Below, piece by piece: positions 27,030 through 35,462 of a stretch of 64,000 nucleotides of DNA (positions within the stretch are counted from its first letter, which is position 1; every line of letters begins with the position of its first letter). This DNA comes from Pseudomonas capsici. GTDB lineage: Bacteria; Pseudomonadota; Gammaproteobacteria; Pseudomonadales; Pseudomonadaceae. The position numbers and the translations under genes are program-made. Below the pieces are notes generated by a model. That model did not search any database. It was given only the letters and a program-made list of their open reading frames with translations, and was not told where the DNA came from. The stretch covers positions 36,832 through 100,831 of the forward strand of contig NZ_JAFGZD010000020.1 of NCBI RefSeq assembly GCF_017165765.1, written 5' to 3'.

Positions 27030-27304
27030 CGGCCCTGCTCGACAATGCCATTCTGCTCAGCCTGTTCATTTTTGCCCTGGCGATGGTGATCACCCTGATT
27101 CGCCTGTTCAGGGGACCGTCGGCACAGGATCGCGTCCTGGCACTGGATTACCTGTATGTCATCGCCATGCTGATGATGCTGGTGCTGGGCATACGTTATG
27201 CCAGTGACACCTATTTCGAGGCCGCCCTGCTGATCGCCCTGTTCGGTTTCGTCGGCTCCTTTGCCCTGGCCAAATTCCTGTTGCGCGGAGAGGTGATCGA
27301 ATGA
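27026..27304 (+). CDS. mrpF: Monovalent cation/H+ antiporter subunit F
   Basis: A 92-residue three-helix subunit. IRLFRGPSAQDRVLALDYLYVIAMLMMLVLGIRY and the final helix LLIALFGFVGSFALAKFLLRGEVIE match the MrpF family. Overlaps of 4 bp on both sides show tight translational coupling. Confidence 0.94.
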   Translation: MTALLDNAILLSLFIFALAMVITLIRLFRGPSAQDRVLALDYLYVIAMLMMLVLGIRYASDTYFEAALLIALFGFVGSFALAKFLLRGEVIE

Positions 27305-27681
27305 ATTCGCTGCAGAACATTCCCTTCTGGGTGCAGGTCATTACTTCGTTGCTACTGGTTGCCAGCAGTGTGTTCGCCTTGACCGGCGCTCTGGGCCTGT
27401 TGCGCCTGAAGAGCTTTTTCCAGCGCATGCACCCGCCTGCTCTGGCGTCCACGCTGGGAGCCTGGTTCGTTGCACTGGCTTCGATCATTTATTTCTCGGC
27501 GCTGAAATCCGGGCCGGTGATTCATGCCTGGCTGATTCCTGTCCTGCTGTCGATCACCGTGCCGGTCACCACGTTGCTGCTGGCCCGTACCGGGCTGTTC
27601 CGCAAGCGCATGGCCGGGGATAACGATGTTCCGCCGGAAGTCAGCGGCGATCGTCCCGCCCGGGAATCGGTCGAGAACTGA
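27301..27681 (+). CDS. mrpG: Monovalent cation/H+ antiporter subunit G
   Basis: A 126-residue three-helix subunit, last of the operon. ALTGALGLLRLKSFFQRMHPPALASTLGAWFVALASI is the MrpG signature (G..RL.....R.H......LG). The 25-residue hydrophilic tail rich in Arg, Glu and Pro is variable in the family. A hairpin follows 15 bases after the stop. Confidence 0.94.
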   Translation: MNSLQNIPFWVQVITSLLLVASSVFALTGALGLLRLKSFFQRMHPPALASTLGAWFVALASIIYFSALKSGPVIHAWLIPVLLSITVPVTTLLLARTGLFRKRMAGDNDVPPEVSGDRPARESVEN

Positions 27682-27695
27682 ACCGTCATTGATGG

Positions 27696-27721
27696 CTTCG
27701 CGGGCGGCCCTGCTCGCGAAG
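27696..27721 (+). terminator. Hairpin after the mrp operon
   Basis: Seven-base arms CTTCGCG and CGCGAAG enclose a GC-rich loop between mrpG and the convergent small gene. The 'TTCGCGGGC...GCTCGCGAAG' wording is a frequent Pseudomonas intergenic hairpin. No strong T run follows, so termination is an inference. Confidence 0.5.
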
Positions 27722-27730
27722 AAACTTCAA

Positions 27731-28198
27731 TCACTCACTGGCCTTGAAGGTCAGCTCACCCTTGCGCCATTTGGCAGCCTTGCCGATGGCCGCCTTGAGA
27801 GGCTTGCTCAAGCCGCCCTGCAATTGCTCATTGGCCGCAAAGACCATGAACACTGCATGCCCCTCCTTGAACACGATGCCGTGGCCTTCGGGAATATCGA
27901 CATAGGCGTAATCGCCCAGACCGTAGACAGTGAACTTGATATCACGAAACTTCAGCTCAAACTTTCCACCTTCGCGACTGGGCAGAACCGAGGCGCGAAA
28001 ATGGTCCCCGACCTTGAGTTCAAGGCGCGGTTTGTCATCGACCACCATTGCTGTTTCGGTGTCGATTTCGGACATGTAGATGCCATCGGGCGACTGCTCG
28101 GTGACATAGACAAAACGTGACTGGAACTGCTTGACCAACTGCGCACGTAGATCACCGAGCACAAACAGAGAATGGGTATCCAGGTTACTTACAGCCAA
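27731..28198 (-). CDS. Conserved protein of unknown function
   Basis: I do not recognise a named domain. The 155 residues form an alternating hydrophobic pattern that suggests beta sheet: SRFVYVTEQSPDGIYMSEIDTETAMVVDD, then LELKVGDHFRASVLPSREGGKFELKFRDIKFTVYGLGDYAYVDIPEGHGIVFKEGHAVFMVF. A Lys-rich helix ends the protein. No signal peptide or TM segment. I chose a TTG start at 28198 because GAGGA lies 8 bases upstream; the in-frame extension to 28303 looks non-coding. It is a single gene divergent from the DUF2789 gene across a 363-bp gap in which I see no other feature. Confidence 0.65.
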   Translation of the reverse strand: MAVSNLDTHSLFVLGDLRAQLVKQFQSRFVYVTEQSPDGIYMSEIDTETAMVVDDKPRLELKVGDHFRASVLPSREGGKFELKFRDIKFTVYGLGDYAYVDIPEGHGIVFKEGHAVFMVFAANEQLQGGLSKPLKAAIGKAAKWRKGELTFKASE

Positions 28199-28561
28199 TG
28201 TACAAATCCTCGAACATGAAAATAAGCTGCCTGGCAAAACCAGGACAGTGAAAGAATAAGCATCCTTACAGGCCGCCGGAGCGGCTGAAATACCTGCTGA
28301 CACGCACTGAAACTGCGAGCGATGATTCCATGGTCGCCACCCTGCCGGGCAGGCTGGAGGCGGATTCTACCGACAGACAACGCCAGCGGCCTATATACCT
28401 TTTTGTACAGAGAAATATCAGAGGCAGGAAAAGCGGCTCGGTTCGGCACGCGGGACAGACATTAGCACCTGTCGCCGGATGAATAAAAGGTTCGTCGAAC
28501 TCTGCCCGTCGTCGACACTCCGATAAAGAACGAAGGCCAACCCTGCAGCCAAGGAGATGAC

Positions 28562-28798
28562 ATGGAATTGCCAACCCACTCTCTGCCCAACCTGTTCGCC
28601 CAACTGGGCCTGGACTCGGATGAGGATAGCATCCAGAACTTCATTGCCAACCACTCACTGCCTGACGATGTGAAACTGATCGACGCCGAGTTCTGGACAC
28701 CTCAACAGGCCCGCTTCCTGAAAGAAGAACTTCGCGAAGATGCCGACTGGGCTCCTGTGGTCGACGAACTCAATGTATTGCTGCACAAGAGCCCATAA
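28562..28798 (+). CDS. DUF2789 family protein
   Basis: A 78-residue cytosolic protein. MELPTHSLPNLFAQLGLDSDEDSIQNFIANHSLPDDVKLIDAEFWTPQQARFLKEEL matches the DUF2789 family, conserved in gamma-proteobacteria and of unknown function. The pattern suggests a small all-helical, acidic protein. AAGGAGATGAC precedes the ATG. It converges on the Tle1-like gene with 11 bp between them. Confidence 0.8.
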   Translation: MELPTHSLPNLFAQLGLDSDEDSIQNFIANHSLPDDVKLIDAEFWTPQQARFLKEELREDADWAPVVDELNVLLHKSP

Positions 28799-28809
28799 CC
28801 TCGCACGAC

Positions 28810-30327
28810 TCAATGCCGGTATCCGGACTGACTCGCGTTCGGGTACCGGACCCGGCCACCTGGCTGCGGTGCATGCACGAATACCGCATCACTGAAACTG
28901 CCGACCCTGCCAATGATTGCATTCCAGTGGGCGGAGTGATGAATATAGCGCCAGCGCAGCAGGCATTCCTCTCGCTCGTCCAGCGTGTAGGCACCGCCGC
29001 GGGCATAGCCGATCAACTTGCGGCAGATGCTTTCCAGCTCCGGAACGAGCCGCAGTTCTGCGGTATCGGGAACCGGCTCGAACGGCACGCCTTCATCACA
29101 GGCCAGTGCATGCATGACACGCAGATAGACTCGCGACAGATGCCCGAACACCTGGCGACGCAAACAGGCTGCCGCCACGACCGTCTTGCGTCCCAGAGCG
29201 GTCGTGCGCCCCCGGCCACAGATTTCGGAGCACTCCACCTTCAGTGAGGCCTGCCGATCCCGGGGATCAATCCATTGCCCGGCATCCAGGGCCAGCAGGT
29301 CTTCCTGGGCCTGCAACCAGGCCGCACTCGACTCACAGGGAGTGTCGCGATAAACCATGCTTAACCTTGGCCGGGTCAGGAGCAGCTTTTCTTCCATCTG
29401 CGGATGGTAACCGCCGCCAATGTCGGCATGGGCTCCGGGCAACACAATCTCCCGGCTCCAGTCAGGGGTAATGCTGTTGAGGGCAAAGTTGCGCCGCGAC
29501 TCATCCCGTGCCACCAGATGAAGTACCTGCTGGGCGCATCCAGGCGGCAGATAGAGATTGACCCTGTTGCTGGCCGAGTCGCGAACATTGTAGAGATCCT
29601 TCAAACTGCCAATGGCAGCCACCGTGTCGAACAGTCCGATGACCTTGAGCCTGACGCTGCCCTTGTCCCAGCCGAAATCCGGCCCCAGCGGGACCTTGCG
29701 ACTTGCCAGGGCCGGTTCGAGCGCCCCCTGGGCCTGCTTGAGCACTTCATTGACAAAATGCCGGGCCGAGGCAGCGCCACGGCTGAAACCGAAAACATCC
29801 AGTTCAAGGGCTTCGATGACGCATCCGGGATTATCCAGGGCAAACGCCTTCAGGCGAGAGCCCAGCTTCCTGACGGCATGTTCGGCCTTGGCCACAACCC
29901 CCGTGGAACCGCGCCCGAAGCTCTGTCCGAGCCAGAGAGTATCCCCTTCTCCGGAAGTTGTACCTGCGCCGCTGATATAAACGGGCCAGTAAACTTTCAG
30001 GCCCTCACCATCGTTTCTGGCGACATACTGATGGCGATAAAGTGCAACCAGCCGAGCGATATTACTCAGATCATTGCTGTAACTGCTATTGGGGTCGGAG
30101 TGCCGTCCTCCACACTCGACGATATGTCTGCCGTCATTGACCTCCATCATGGCGCGGCAATCGGCGCCTGTCTGGCTATTGGAGCGATTATTGCCCGTTC
30201 CGTCGAAGAACAGGCCGGCACGCACCGTAACACGAAGCATTGCGGTATCCGATACCGCAGGTTTGCGATTAACTTCCCATGTTTTCTTCATCTTCTGTTC
30301 CGTCCGTAGAAAGCAGTCACTTCCCAT
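28810..30327 (-). CDS. Tle1-like (DUF2235) alpha/beta-hydrolase, putative type VI lipase effector
   Basis: About 505 residues. LFFDGTGNNRSN near residue 35, YISGAGTTSGEGD, the nucleophile elbow DVFGFSRGAASARHF (G-x-S-x-G) near residue 175, LFDTVAAIG and PGAHADIGGGYHP (Asp and His region) are the DUF2235/Tle1 signature; Tle1 proteins are phospholipase A effectors of type VI secretion. ATGs at 30327 (AAGGCGGTC upstream) and 30291 (GGAACAG upstream) are both possible. No VgrG, PAAR, adaptor or lipoprotein-type immunity gene adjoins it, so it would be an orphan effector or a housekeeping hydrolase. The 290 bp upstream are markedly AT-rich, suggesting transfer. Confidence 0.82.
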   Translation of the reverse strand: MGSDCFLRTEQKMKKTWEVNRKPAVSDTAMLRVTVRAGLFFDGTGNNRSNSQTGADCRAMMEVNDGRHIVECGGRHSDPNSSYSNDLSNIARLVALYRHQYVARNDGEGLKVYWPVYISGAGTTSGEGDTLWLGQSFGRGSTGVVAKAEHAVRKLGSRLKAFALDNPGCVIEALELDVFGFSRGAASARHFVNEVLKQAQGALEPALASRKVPLGPDFGWDKGSVRLKVIGLFDTVAAIGSLKDLYNVRDSASNRVNLYLPPGCAQQVLHLVARDESRRNFALNSITPDWSREIVLPGAHADIGGGYHPQMEEKLLLTRPRLSMVYRDTPCESSAAWLQAQEDLLALDAGQWIDPRDRQASLKVECSEICGRGRTTALGRKTVVAAACLRRQVFGHLSRVYLRVMHALACDEGVPFEPVPDTAELRLVPELESICRKLIGYARGGAYTLDEREECLLRWRYIHHSAHWNAIIGRVGSFSDAVFVHAPQPGGRVRYPNASQSGYRH

Positions 30328-30569
30328 GACCGCCTTTTAACCAATTCCATACAATTGATTAAAAAGCTTGCTCAGCAACAGACAACAGTCAAGCAACAAG
30401 AAAATTTACAGAGCGCTCCTACAAACAGAACCAACATTACTCAAATTAAACAATAAATAAATATCACCTTCACTTTGAAAAATATTATCCGAATACAAAC
30501 TTGCAGAACGCCTGCAATATCCCGAATAAAATTCCCGCATGAAACCGAAAGATTCCGGGCACAACAAAA

Positions 30570-30594
30570 CCGGGAGGCTAAGATAGCCTCCCGG
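30570..30594 (-). terminator. Rho-independent terminator after the dksA-like gene
   Basis: A perfect 11-bp stem (CCGGGAGGCTA / TAGCCTCCCGG) with a 3-base loop. Read on the minus strand it is followed by TTTTGTTG, so it ends the dksA-like transcript. Confidence 0.85.
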
Positions 30595-30623
30595 TCAGGT
30601 GACACACCAGTCCAGCCTGAGGA

Positions 30624-31028
30624 TCAGGCCTGACGCTGATGCTTGTCGATCTGCTCGTGGCGCTCTTGCGCCTCGATGCAATATTTGGTCGTCGGGCTGA
30701 TCAGCAGACGCTTGAGGCCAATAGGCTCTCCGCTGTCGTCGCACCAGCCAAAGGTGTCATCGGCAATGCGCGACAGAGCCATTTCCAGTTGTGGAAGCAT
30801 GCGCTGATCGCGATCGATGACATTGACCAGCCAATGACGCTCTTCTTCTACCGAAGCAGCGTCGGCAGGATCGGCCGGGGTGTCCAGGCTCTCGATAGCA
30901 ATGCGGCTTTGCTCGATACGCTCGTGGATTTCAACCTTCATGGCCTGCAACAGCTCGACGAAGAAAGCATGCTGTTCAGCATTCATGTAGTCATCGGCCG
31001 GCATGGCCAGCAACTTTTCCTTTGTCAT
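30624..31028 (-). CDS. DksA/TraR-family RNA polymerase-binding protein (DksA2-like)
   Basis: A 134-residue paralogue of DksA, which enters the RNA polymerase secondary channel and works with ppGpp. The coiled-coil region (residues about 30-105) and the tip DPADAASVEEE keep the functional Asp residues. The zinc-finger region FGWCDDSGEPIGLKRLLISPTTKYCIEAQ keeps only the first Cys of each CxxC pair; the partners are Ser and Ala. This places it with zinc-independent forms such as P. aeruginosa DksA2, though that protein's residues were not compared directly. I chose MTKEKLLAMPADDYM as the start. I saw no Zur-type palindrome in the 290-bp upstream gap, which otherwise holds only the inositol-operon terminator. 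Confidence 0.85.
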   Translation of the reverse strand: MTKEKLLAMPADDYMNAEQHAFFVELLQAMKVEIHERIEQSRIAIESLDTPADPADAASVEEERHWLVNVIDRDQRMLPQLEMALSRIADDTFGWCDDSGEPIGLKRLLISPTTKYCIEAQERHEQIDKHQRQA

Positions 31029-31277
31029 TGATTTCTCTATAAAAAAACGTGCATTGAGGAGCGGCTCAACGTTGCCGTAAAAGCGCCATGATCTCCAAGC
31101 GCCACCAGGCACTCAATTTACGAGGGGCGGCAGTCTAAGGCCGGCTTGGCCCGTCGGCAATACAATTGAAGGGATTTTGTCCCCCGAGTGCATTGACGCC
31201 CCTGAAAATCAGGCCTTGAAACCTTTGTGAAGAGCCTCTGACTCTGCTTTGAGAGATCAGTTCCGGTAAAGGAAAAA

Positions 31278-31310
31278 GCACAAAAGGGCCCGTTGAAGGC
31301 CCTTTTGTGC
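31278..31310 (-). terminator. Terminator of the inositol transport operon
   Basis: A perfect 13-bp stem (GCACAAAAGGGCC / GGCCCTTTTGTGC) with a 7-base loop lies 11 bases past the permease stop. On the minus strand TTTTTCC follows. Confidence 0.85.
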
Positions 31311-31321
31311 TCAATCCGCTA

Positions 31322-32347
31322 TCAACGCTTGGCTTTGCGCTTGTTGCGATATTGATCGATTACCACCGCAACCACAATGATCAGGCCCTTGATGATGTCC
31401 TGAACATAAGCATCCACACCCACGAAAGTGAAGCCGCTGGCCATGACCCCCAGGATCAGCGCACCGATCACGGTGCCGGTAATGCGTCCGACACCACCGG
31501 CCAGACTGGTGCCACCGATCACGGCGGCGGCAATGGCATCCAGTTCATAGGACATGCCCATCCCCGCCTGCCCTGTCGCCGCCCGCGCCGAAGCCACGAC
31601 CCCGGCCAGCCCCGCCAGCAGGCCTGCAATGCTGTAGACAATGACCAGATGACGCTTGACGTTGATACCCGAAGTACGAGCCGCCTGCATGTTACCGCCG
31701 ATGGCGTAGGTGTACTTGCCATACTTGGTGTAGCGCAAGGCAATATGAAAGATCACCGCGACAACCAGGAAAATGATGACCGGCATCGCCCCCTGACCAA
31801 TGGCCGTATAGGAGTCCGAAAGCATGCTCACCGGCTGGCCTTCGGTATAGAAACGCGCCAACCCGCGAGCCGATACCATCATGCCCAGAGTGGCGATGAA
31901 GGGTGGAATCCCGGTGATTGCGATGATGCTGCCGTTGATTGCCCCGGCCAGCAGTCCGACTCCAAGCCCCACGACCACCGGTATCCAGACCGGCAGGTCA
32001 GTGAGCGAAGGAAAGACCGCCCGGGAAAAGTCCGACGTCTGCGCCAGACTGGCGGCAATCATCGCCGACAGGGCCAGCACCGAGCCGGACGACAGATCGA
32101 TACCGGTGGTGATGATCACCTGAGTGACCCCGATCGCCAGCAGGCCGATGATCGAGACTTGCAGGATCATCAAGACCAGTCGCTGGGAGTTGAGCAGGAA
32201 GCTCTGGTCGCGCACGATCCAGCCCAACAATTCGAAAACCAGCCCGATACCGATCAGCACCAGAAAAATACTCAGTTCGGTAGGCAGCCGCCGTTTGCTC
32301 TTGTTCGGCGCCAGGGCCGGCTTGTTCTGCAAAATTGCGTTGCTCAT
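31322..32347 (-). CDS. iatP: Inositol ABC transporter permease (RbsC family)
   Basis: Inner-membrane channel of a sugar-type ABC importer, 341 residues with about eight to ten helices. GITQVIITTGIDLSSGSVLALSAMIAA and AAVIGGTSLAGGVGRITGTVIGALILGVMASGF are RbsC-family signatures. GAGGG lies 8 bases before the ATG at 32347; an ATG two codons earlier (32353) is too close to that site. It is the last gene of the three-gene transport operon next to the iol genes, so myo-inositol is the inferred cargo. Confidence 0.88.
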   Translation of the reverse strand: MSNAILQNKPALAPNKSKRRLPTELSIFLVLIGIGLVFELLGWIVRDQSFLLNSQRLVLMILQVSIIGLLAIGVTQVIITTGIDLSSGSVLALSAMIAASLAQTSDFSRAVFPSLTDLPVWIPVVVGLGVGLLAGAINGSIIAITGIPPFIATLGMMVSARGLARFYTEGQPVSMLSDSYTAIGQGAMPVIIFLVVAVIFHIALRYTKYGKYTYAIGGNMQAARTSGINVKRHLVIVYSIAGLLAGLAGVVASARAATGQAGMGMSYELDAIAAAVIGGTSLAGGVGRITGTVIGALILGVMASGFTFVGVDAYVQDIIKGLIIVVAVVIDQYRNKRKAKR

Positions 32348-32395
32348 TTCCATTTCCCTCTTGTTCTTTTTCTGCCATCAGTCCGGACGGGCAAC

Positions 32396-33979
32396 TCAGT
32401 GAACCAGATTGCCGGAAGCCAGATGCATGACCTTTTCCTGGGTGGCCTCACTGCGATCGAGGATGCCCATCATTTCGCCTTCGTGCATGACCATGACCCG
32501 GTCGCTCATGCCCAGCACTTCAGGCAATTCGGAGGAAATCATGATCACGGCCATGCCCTCGCCAGCCAGCAGGGAAATCAGTCGATAGATTTCCGCCTTG
32601 GCCCCCACATCGATGCCACGGGTCGGCTCATCGAGAATCAGGATTCTGGGGTTGGTCATCAGCCAGCGGGCCAGCAATGCCTTCTGCTGATTACCGCCGG
32701 AAAGCGTATCGATGCACTGTTCAAGGGACGGCGTCTTGACGCGCAACTTCTTGCACATGTCTTCGCACATCAGCCGCAGGGCTTTCTGCTGGACGAAACC
32801 GTTGCCGGCGTAATTGGCCAGAACAGCCATTTCCATGTTTTCCATGACCGACAGACAGGGAAACAGCCCCGTAAGCTTGCGGTCCTCGGTCAGTAACGCG
32901 AAGCCTTTTTCAATGGCCTGATGCGGGTCGGTAATACGCACCGGCACCCCATCGAGCTGAATTTCGCCTTCTTCACTGGGGGTGATACCGAACAGGGTTT
33001 CGGCCACATTGGTCCGGCCGGAGCCCATCAGCCCGGCAATGCCAAGAATCTCACCGGCATGCAAGTCGAAGGACACACCCTGGAATACCCCATCCAGGCT
33101 CAGATCACGTACCGACAGCAGCAGGTCACCAATGGGCTTTTCCCGTTCGGGAAAGAGCTGGGTCAGTTCGCGCCCGACCATCATCGAGATCAGGCTGTCG
33201 CCGTCCATGCTTTCCGCACGCTGCAAGCCGATATAGGCACCGTCGCGAAACACCGCCACTTCGTCGGCAATCTCGAAAACTTCGCTCATCTTGTGGGTGA
33301 TATAGATGATGCCTTTGCCCTGGGCGCGCAGGTCGGCAATGATCGAAAACAGGTGGGCGACTTCCGTCTCGGTAATGGCCGATGTCGGCTCGTCCATGAT
33401 GAGGATGTCGGAGTCATAGGAAACCGCCTTGGCAATCTCCACCATCTGCCGCTCGGCAATGCTCAGGTTGCCCACCAGTTCCTGCGGATCGAGCCTGATG
33501 CGCAAGCGCTCCAGCAGTTCGGCCGTGCAGCGGTACATTTCCCGGTGGTCGACCATGTGCAGGCTGTTGAGTTGTTCGCGACCGATCCAGATGTTCTCCG
33601 CGATGCTCATGAACGGCATCAGGTTCAATTCCTGATGGATCATGGCAATACCCGCCTGCAAGGCGGCCAGAGGCGTATCGAAGCGCACGGGATTGCCCCG
33701 CAGGCGTATCTCGCCGGCATCGGGTTGATAGATCCCGGCGATGATTTTCATCAGGGTCGACTTGCCTGCGCCATTCTCGCCCATCAGGGCCAGCACAGTG
33801 CCGGGCCGTACCCGCAGCTGTACATCGTTGAGGGCGATGACGCCCGGAAAGCCCTTGCTGATATTGCTGATTTCCAGCAGATAGGGGGATGAAACGTCAG
33901 TGGCGTCCGGGTTATCGGCACGGGCAGCGGACGGCGTCTCGCGCTGGGCATGGCGGGTGGCAGTAGCGGAACCGAACAT
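32396..33979 (-). CDS. iatA: Inositol ABC transporter ATP-binding protein
   Basis: A 527-residue ATPase with two nucleotide-binding domains, as in RbsA. The first has Walker A GENGAGKSTLMK, the signature LSIAERQMVEIAKA and Walker B ILIMDEPTSA. The second has LSGGNQQKALLARWL and ILILDEPTRGIDVGAKAEIY, with a degenerate Walker A (IAGLMGSGRTNVAETLFG), normal for this family. The N-terminal 30 residues are a variable extension. GAGGAG precedes the ATG. It sits between the binding protein and permease genes. Confidence 0.93.
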   Translation of the reverse strand: MFGSATATRHAQRETPSAARADNPDATDVSSPYLLEISNISKGFPGVIALNDVQLRVRPGTVLALMGENGAGKSTLMKIIAGIYQPDAGEIRLRGNPVRFDTPLAALQAGIAMIHQELNLMPFMSIAENIWIGREQLNSLHMVDHREMYRCTAELLERLRIRLDPQELVGNLSIAERQMVEIAKAVSYDSDILIMDEPTSAITETEVAHLFSIIADLRAQGKGIIYITHKMSEVFEIADEVAVFRDGAYIGLQRAESMDGDSLISMMVGRELTQLFPEREKPIGDLLLSVRDLSLDGVFQGVSFDLHAGEILGIAGLMGSGRTNVAETLFGITPSEEGEIQLDGVPVRITDPHQAIEKGFALLTEDRKLTGLFPCLSVMENMEMAVLANYAGNGFVQQKALRLMCEDMCKKLRVKTPSLEQCIDTLSGGNQQKALLARWLMTNPRILILDEPTRGIDVGAKAEIYRLISLLAGEGMAVIMISSELPEVLGMSDRVMVMHEGEMMGILDRSEATQEKVMHLASGNLVH

Positions 33980-34039
33980 GATCGAAACTCCTCAAGCAAC
34001 AGGCCATGGGAGAGCAGGCGACCGCCCTCCCATGCCTCT

Positions 34040-34981
34040 TCACTGTTTCTTTTTAGTGAATTCGTCGACGTTTTCAGGTGTGATCAGGCGATACGGAATC
34101 AGGATGGCCTGTGGCTCGACCTTTTCCTTCTTGGCCAGCTTCACGGCGGCATCGATTGCCCCTGTAGCCTGGCCGTTGGCATCCTGAAAGACCGATACCG
34201 CCAGATCGCCACGCTTCACGGCACTCAGACCATCGGGCGTGCCGTCCACTCCGGCAACCAGCACACTGCCGGGCTTGACGCCGGCCTGCTTGAGAGCCAT
34301 GGAGGCGCCGATCGCCATTTCGTCGTTGTTGGCCAGCACCGCATTGAAGGCTCTGCCCTGGGTGATCCAGTCGTTGGTCAGGTCCATGCCTTTTTGACGT
34401 AGCCAGACACCGGTCTGCTCCTGATCGATCTTGATGTCGGGGTATTTGCTCAATACCTCTTTGACGCCTTTGGTACGGTTCTGCGTCGAGTTGTTGGCCA
34501 GATCCCCCAGCAGGATCATGACACTGCCCTTGCCACCCAGTTTTTCGGCGATGTACTGCATCTGCATGCGGCCTGCCTCCATGTCATCGGAGGTGACGGT
34601 AGCCACACCCTGGGGCAGTTTCGGATCATCGGGACGGCGATTGACGTAGACCAGCGGTATTCCCTTCTCCGTGGCGACCTTGGTAATACGGGCTGTCGCT
34701 GCGGTGTCCACGGGATTGACGATCAGCGCGTCGACCTGCTTGTTGATGAGCTCCTGCACCTGATCGATCTGCTTGTTCACATCCGCACGGGCATCGACGA
34801 ACTGCAGCTTCACCCCATCGGGCAGGGTCTTGGCATGCTCGTTCATGTCTTCGCGCAGGTAAGTCAGCCAGGTGTCATCGAACTGCGACATGGCCACACC
34901 GATCCTGATGTCGGCCATGGCAGTACCGCTGCCCAGCAGCAGGGCCAGAGCCAGGGAGGTGAAACGAATCTTGGTCTTCAT
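34040..34981 (-). CDS. ibpA: Periplasmic inositol-binding protein
   Basis: Substrate-binding protein of the importer, 313 residues. A Sec signal peptide (MKTKIRFTSLALALLLGSGTAMA) is followed by a type-I periplasmic-binding fold: DIRIGVAMSQFDDTWLTYLREDM, DALIVNPVDTAATARI and NAVLANNDEMAIGASMALKQAG. GGAG lies 10 bases before the ATG. It is the first gene of the transport operon. A GGAA-N6-TTCC palindrome about 340 bp upstream probably places it under the inositol regulator. Confidence 0.9.
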   Translation of the reverse strand: MKTKIRFTSLALALLLGSGTAMADIRIGVAMSQFDDTWLTYLREDMNEHAKTLPDGVKLQFVDARADVNKQIDQVQELINKQVDALIVNPVDTAATARITKVATEKGIPLVYVNRRPDDPKLPQGVATVTSDDMEAGRMQMQYIAEKLGGKGSVMILLGDLANNSTQNRTKGVKEVLSKYPDIKIDQEQTGVWLRQKGMDLTNDWITQGRAFNAVLANNDEMAIGASMALKQAGVKPGSVLVAGVDGTPDGLSAVKRGDLAVSVFQDANGQATGAIDAAVKLAKKEKVEPQAILIPYRLITPENVDEFTKKKQ

Positions 34982-35320
34982 GAAGGTCTGTCTCCAAATT
35001 CTTGTTGTTGTTCAGACTTGGTAACGACGTAGCGAAGAGCGGGTTACTTCGGCAGACGAATACCCGTGGCACCGGGTATGCAGAACAGTTGCGCATCCTT
35101 GTGCTGCACGCACATGCCGCGTGCGACGAGCGTAAGGAATCGCTCCATGACAGAGATCCAGAATGACGAGGGGGCAGAACGCATGGCCTGTTGGCCGCGG
35201 GTAGGGGTTTTCATCGACGGTACCTATCTTTGTCTTGTTTTTGTTTGCTTGTTTCCTGCGACTTTCAGACGAGTCTGACAGCGCAGGTGATTCGATAGTC
35301 GGCAACCTGAAAACGACTTT

Positions 35321-35340
35321 ATTGGAAAATATTTTCCAAT
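35321..35340. promoter_or_regulatory. Probable IolR operator upstream of the inositol importer operon
   Basis: A perfect 20-bp palindrome, ATTGGAAAATATTTTCCAAT, containing GGAA-N6-TTCC. RpiR-type IolR of Sinorhizobium is known to use a GGAA-N6-TTCC motif, and an RpiR-type regulator is encoded at 45928-46836. The 480-bp gap between ibpA and the IolW-like gene holds this site, a hairpin at 35402-35437 and a long ibpA leader in which I see no gene. Confidence 0.75.
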
Positions 35341-35401
35341 TCAACTCATTTTAGAATTTTATTATGTTTTTATTTCCCCCCCTCCCGGCATGTCGATAGC
35401 A

Positions 35402-35437
35402 GCAAGCCCCGGCTCTCTCCAGAGAACCGGGGCTTGC
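35402..35437 (-). terminator. Hairpin after the iol catabolic genes
   Basis: Arms GCAAGCCCCGG and CCGGGGCTTGC, with pairing continuing inward, form a strong stem 25 bases past the IolW-like stop. A T run is lacking on the minus strand. It may terminate the iol transcript or protect its 3' end. Confidence 0.6.
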
Positions 35438-35462
35438 ATGCAATCCTGAAAAAACGCGCTGA

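Noticed and set aside
31029..31277. Zur-box search upstream of the dksA-like gene
   Set aside because: No palindrome close to GTTATAnTATAAC was seen on reading; only weak AT-rich stretches.
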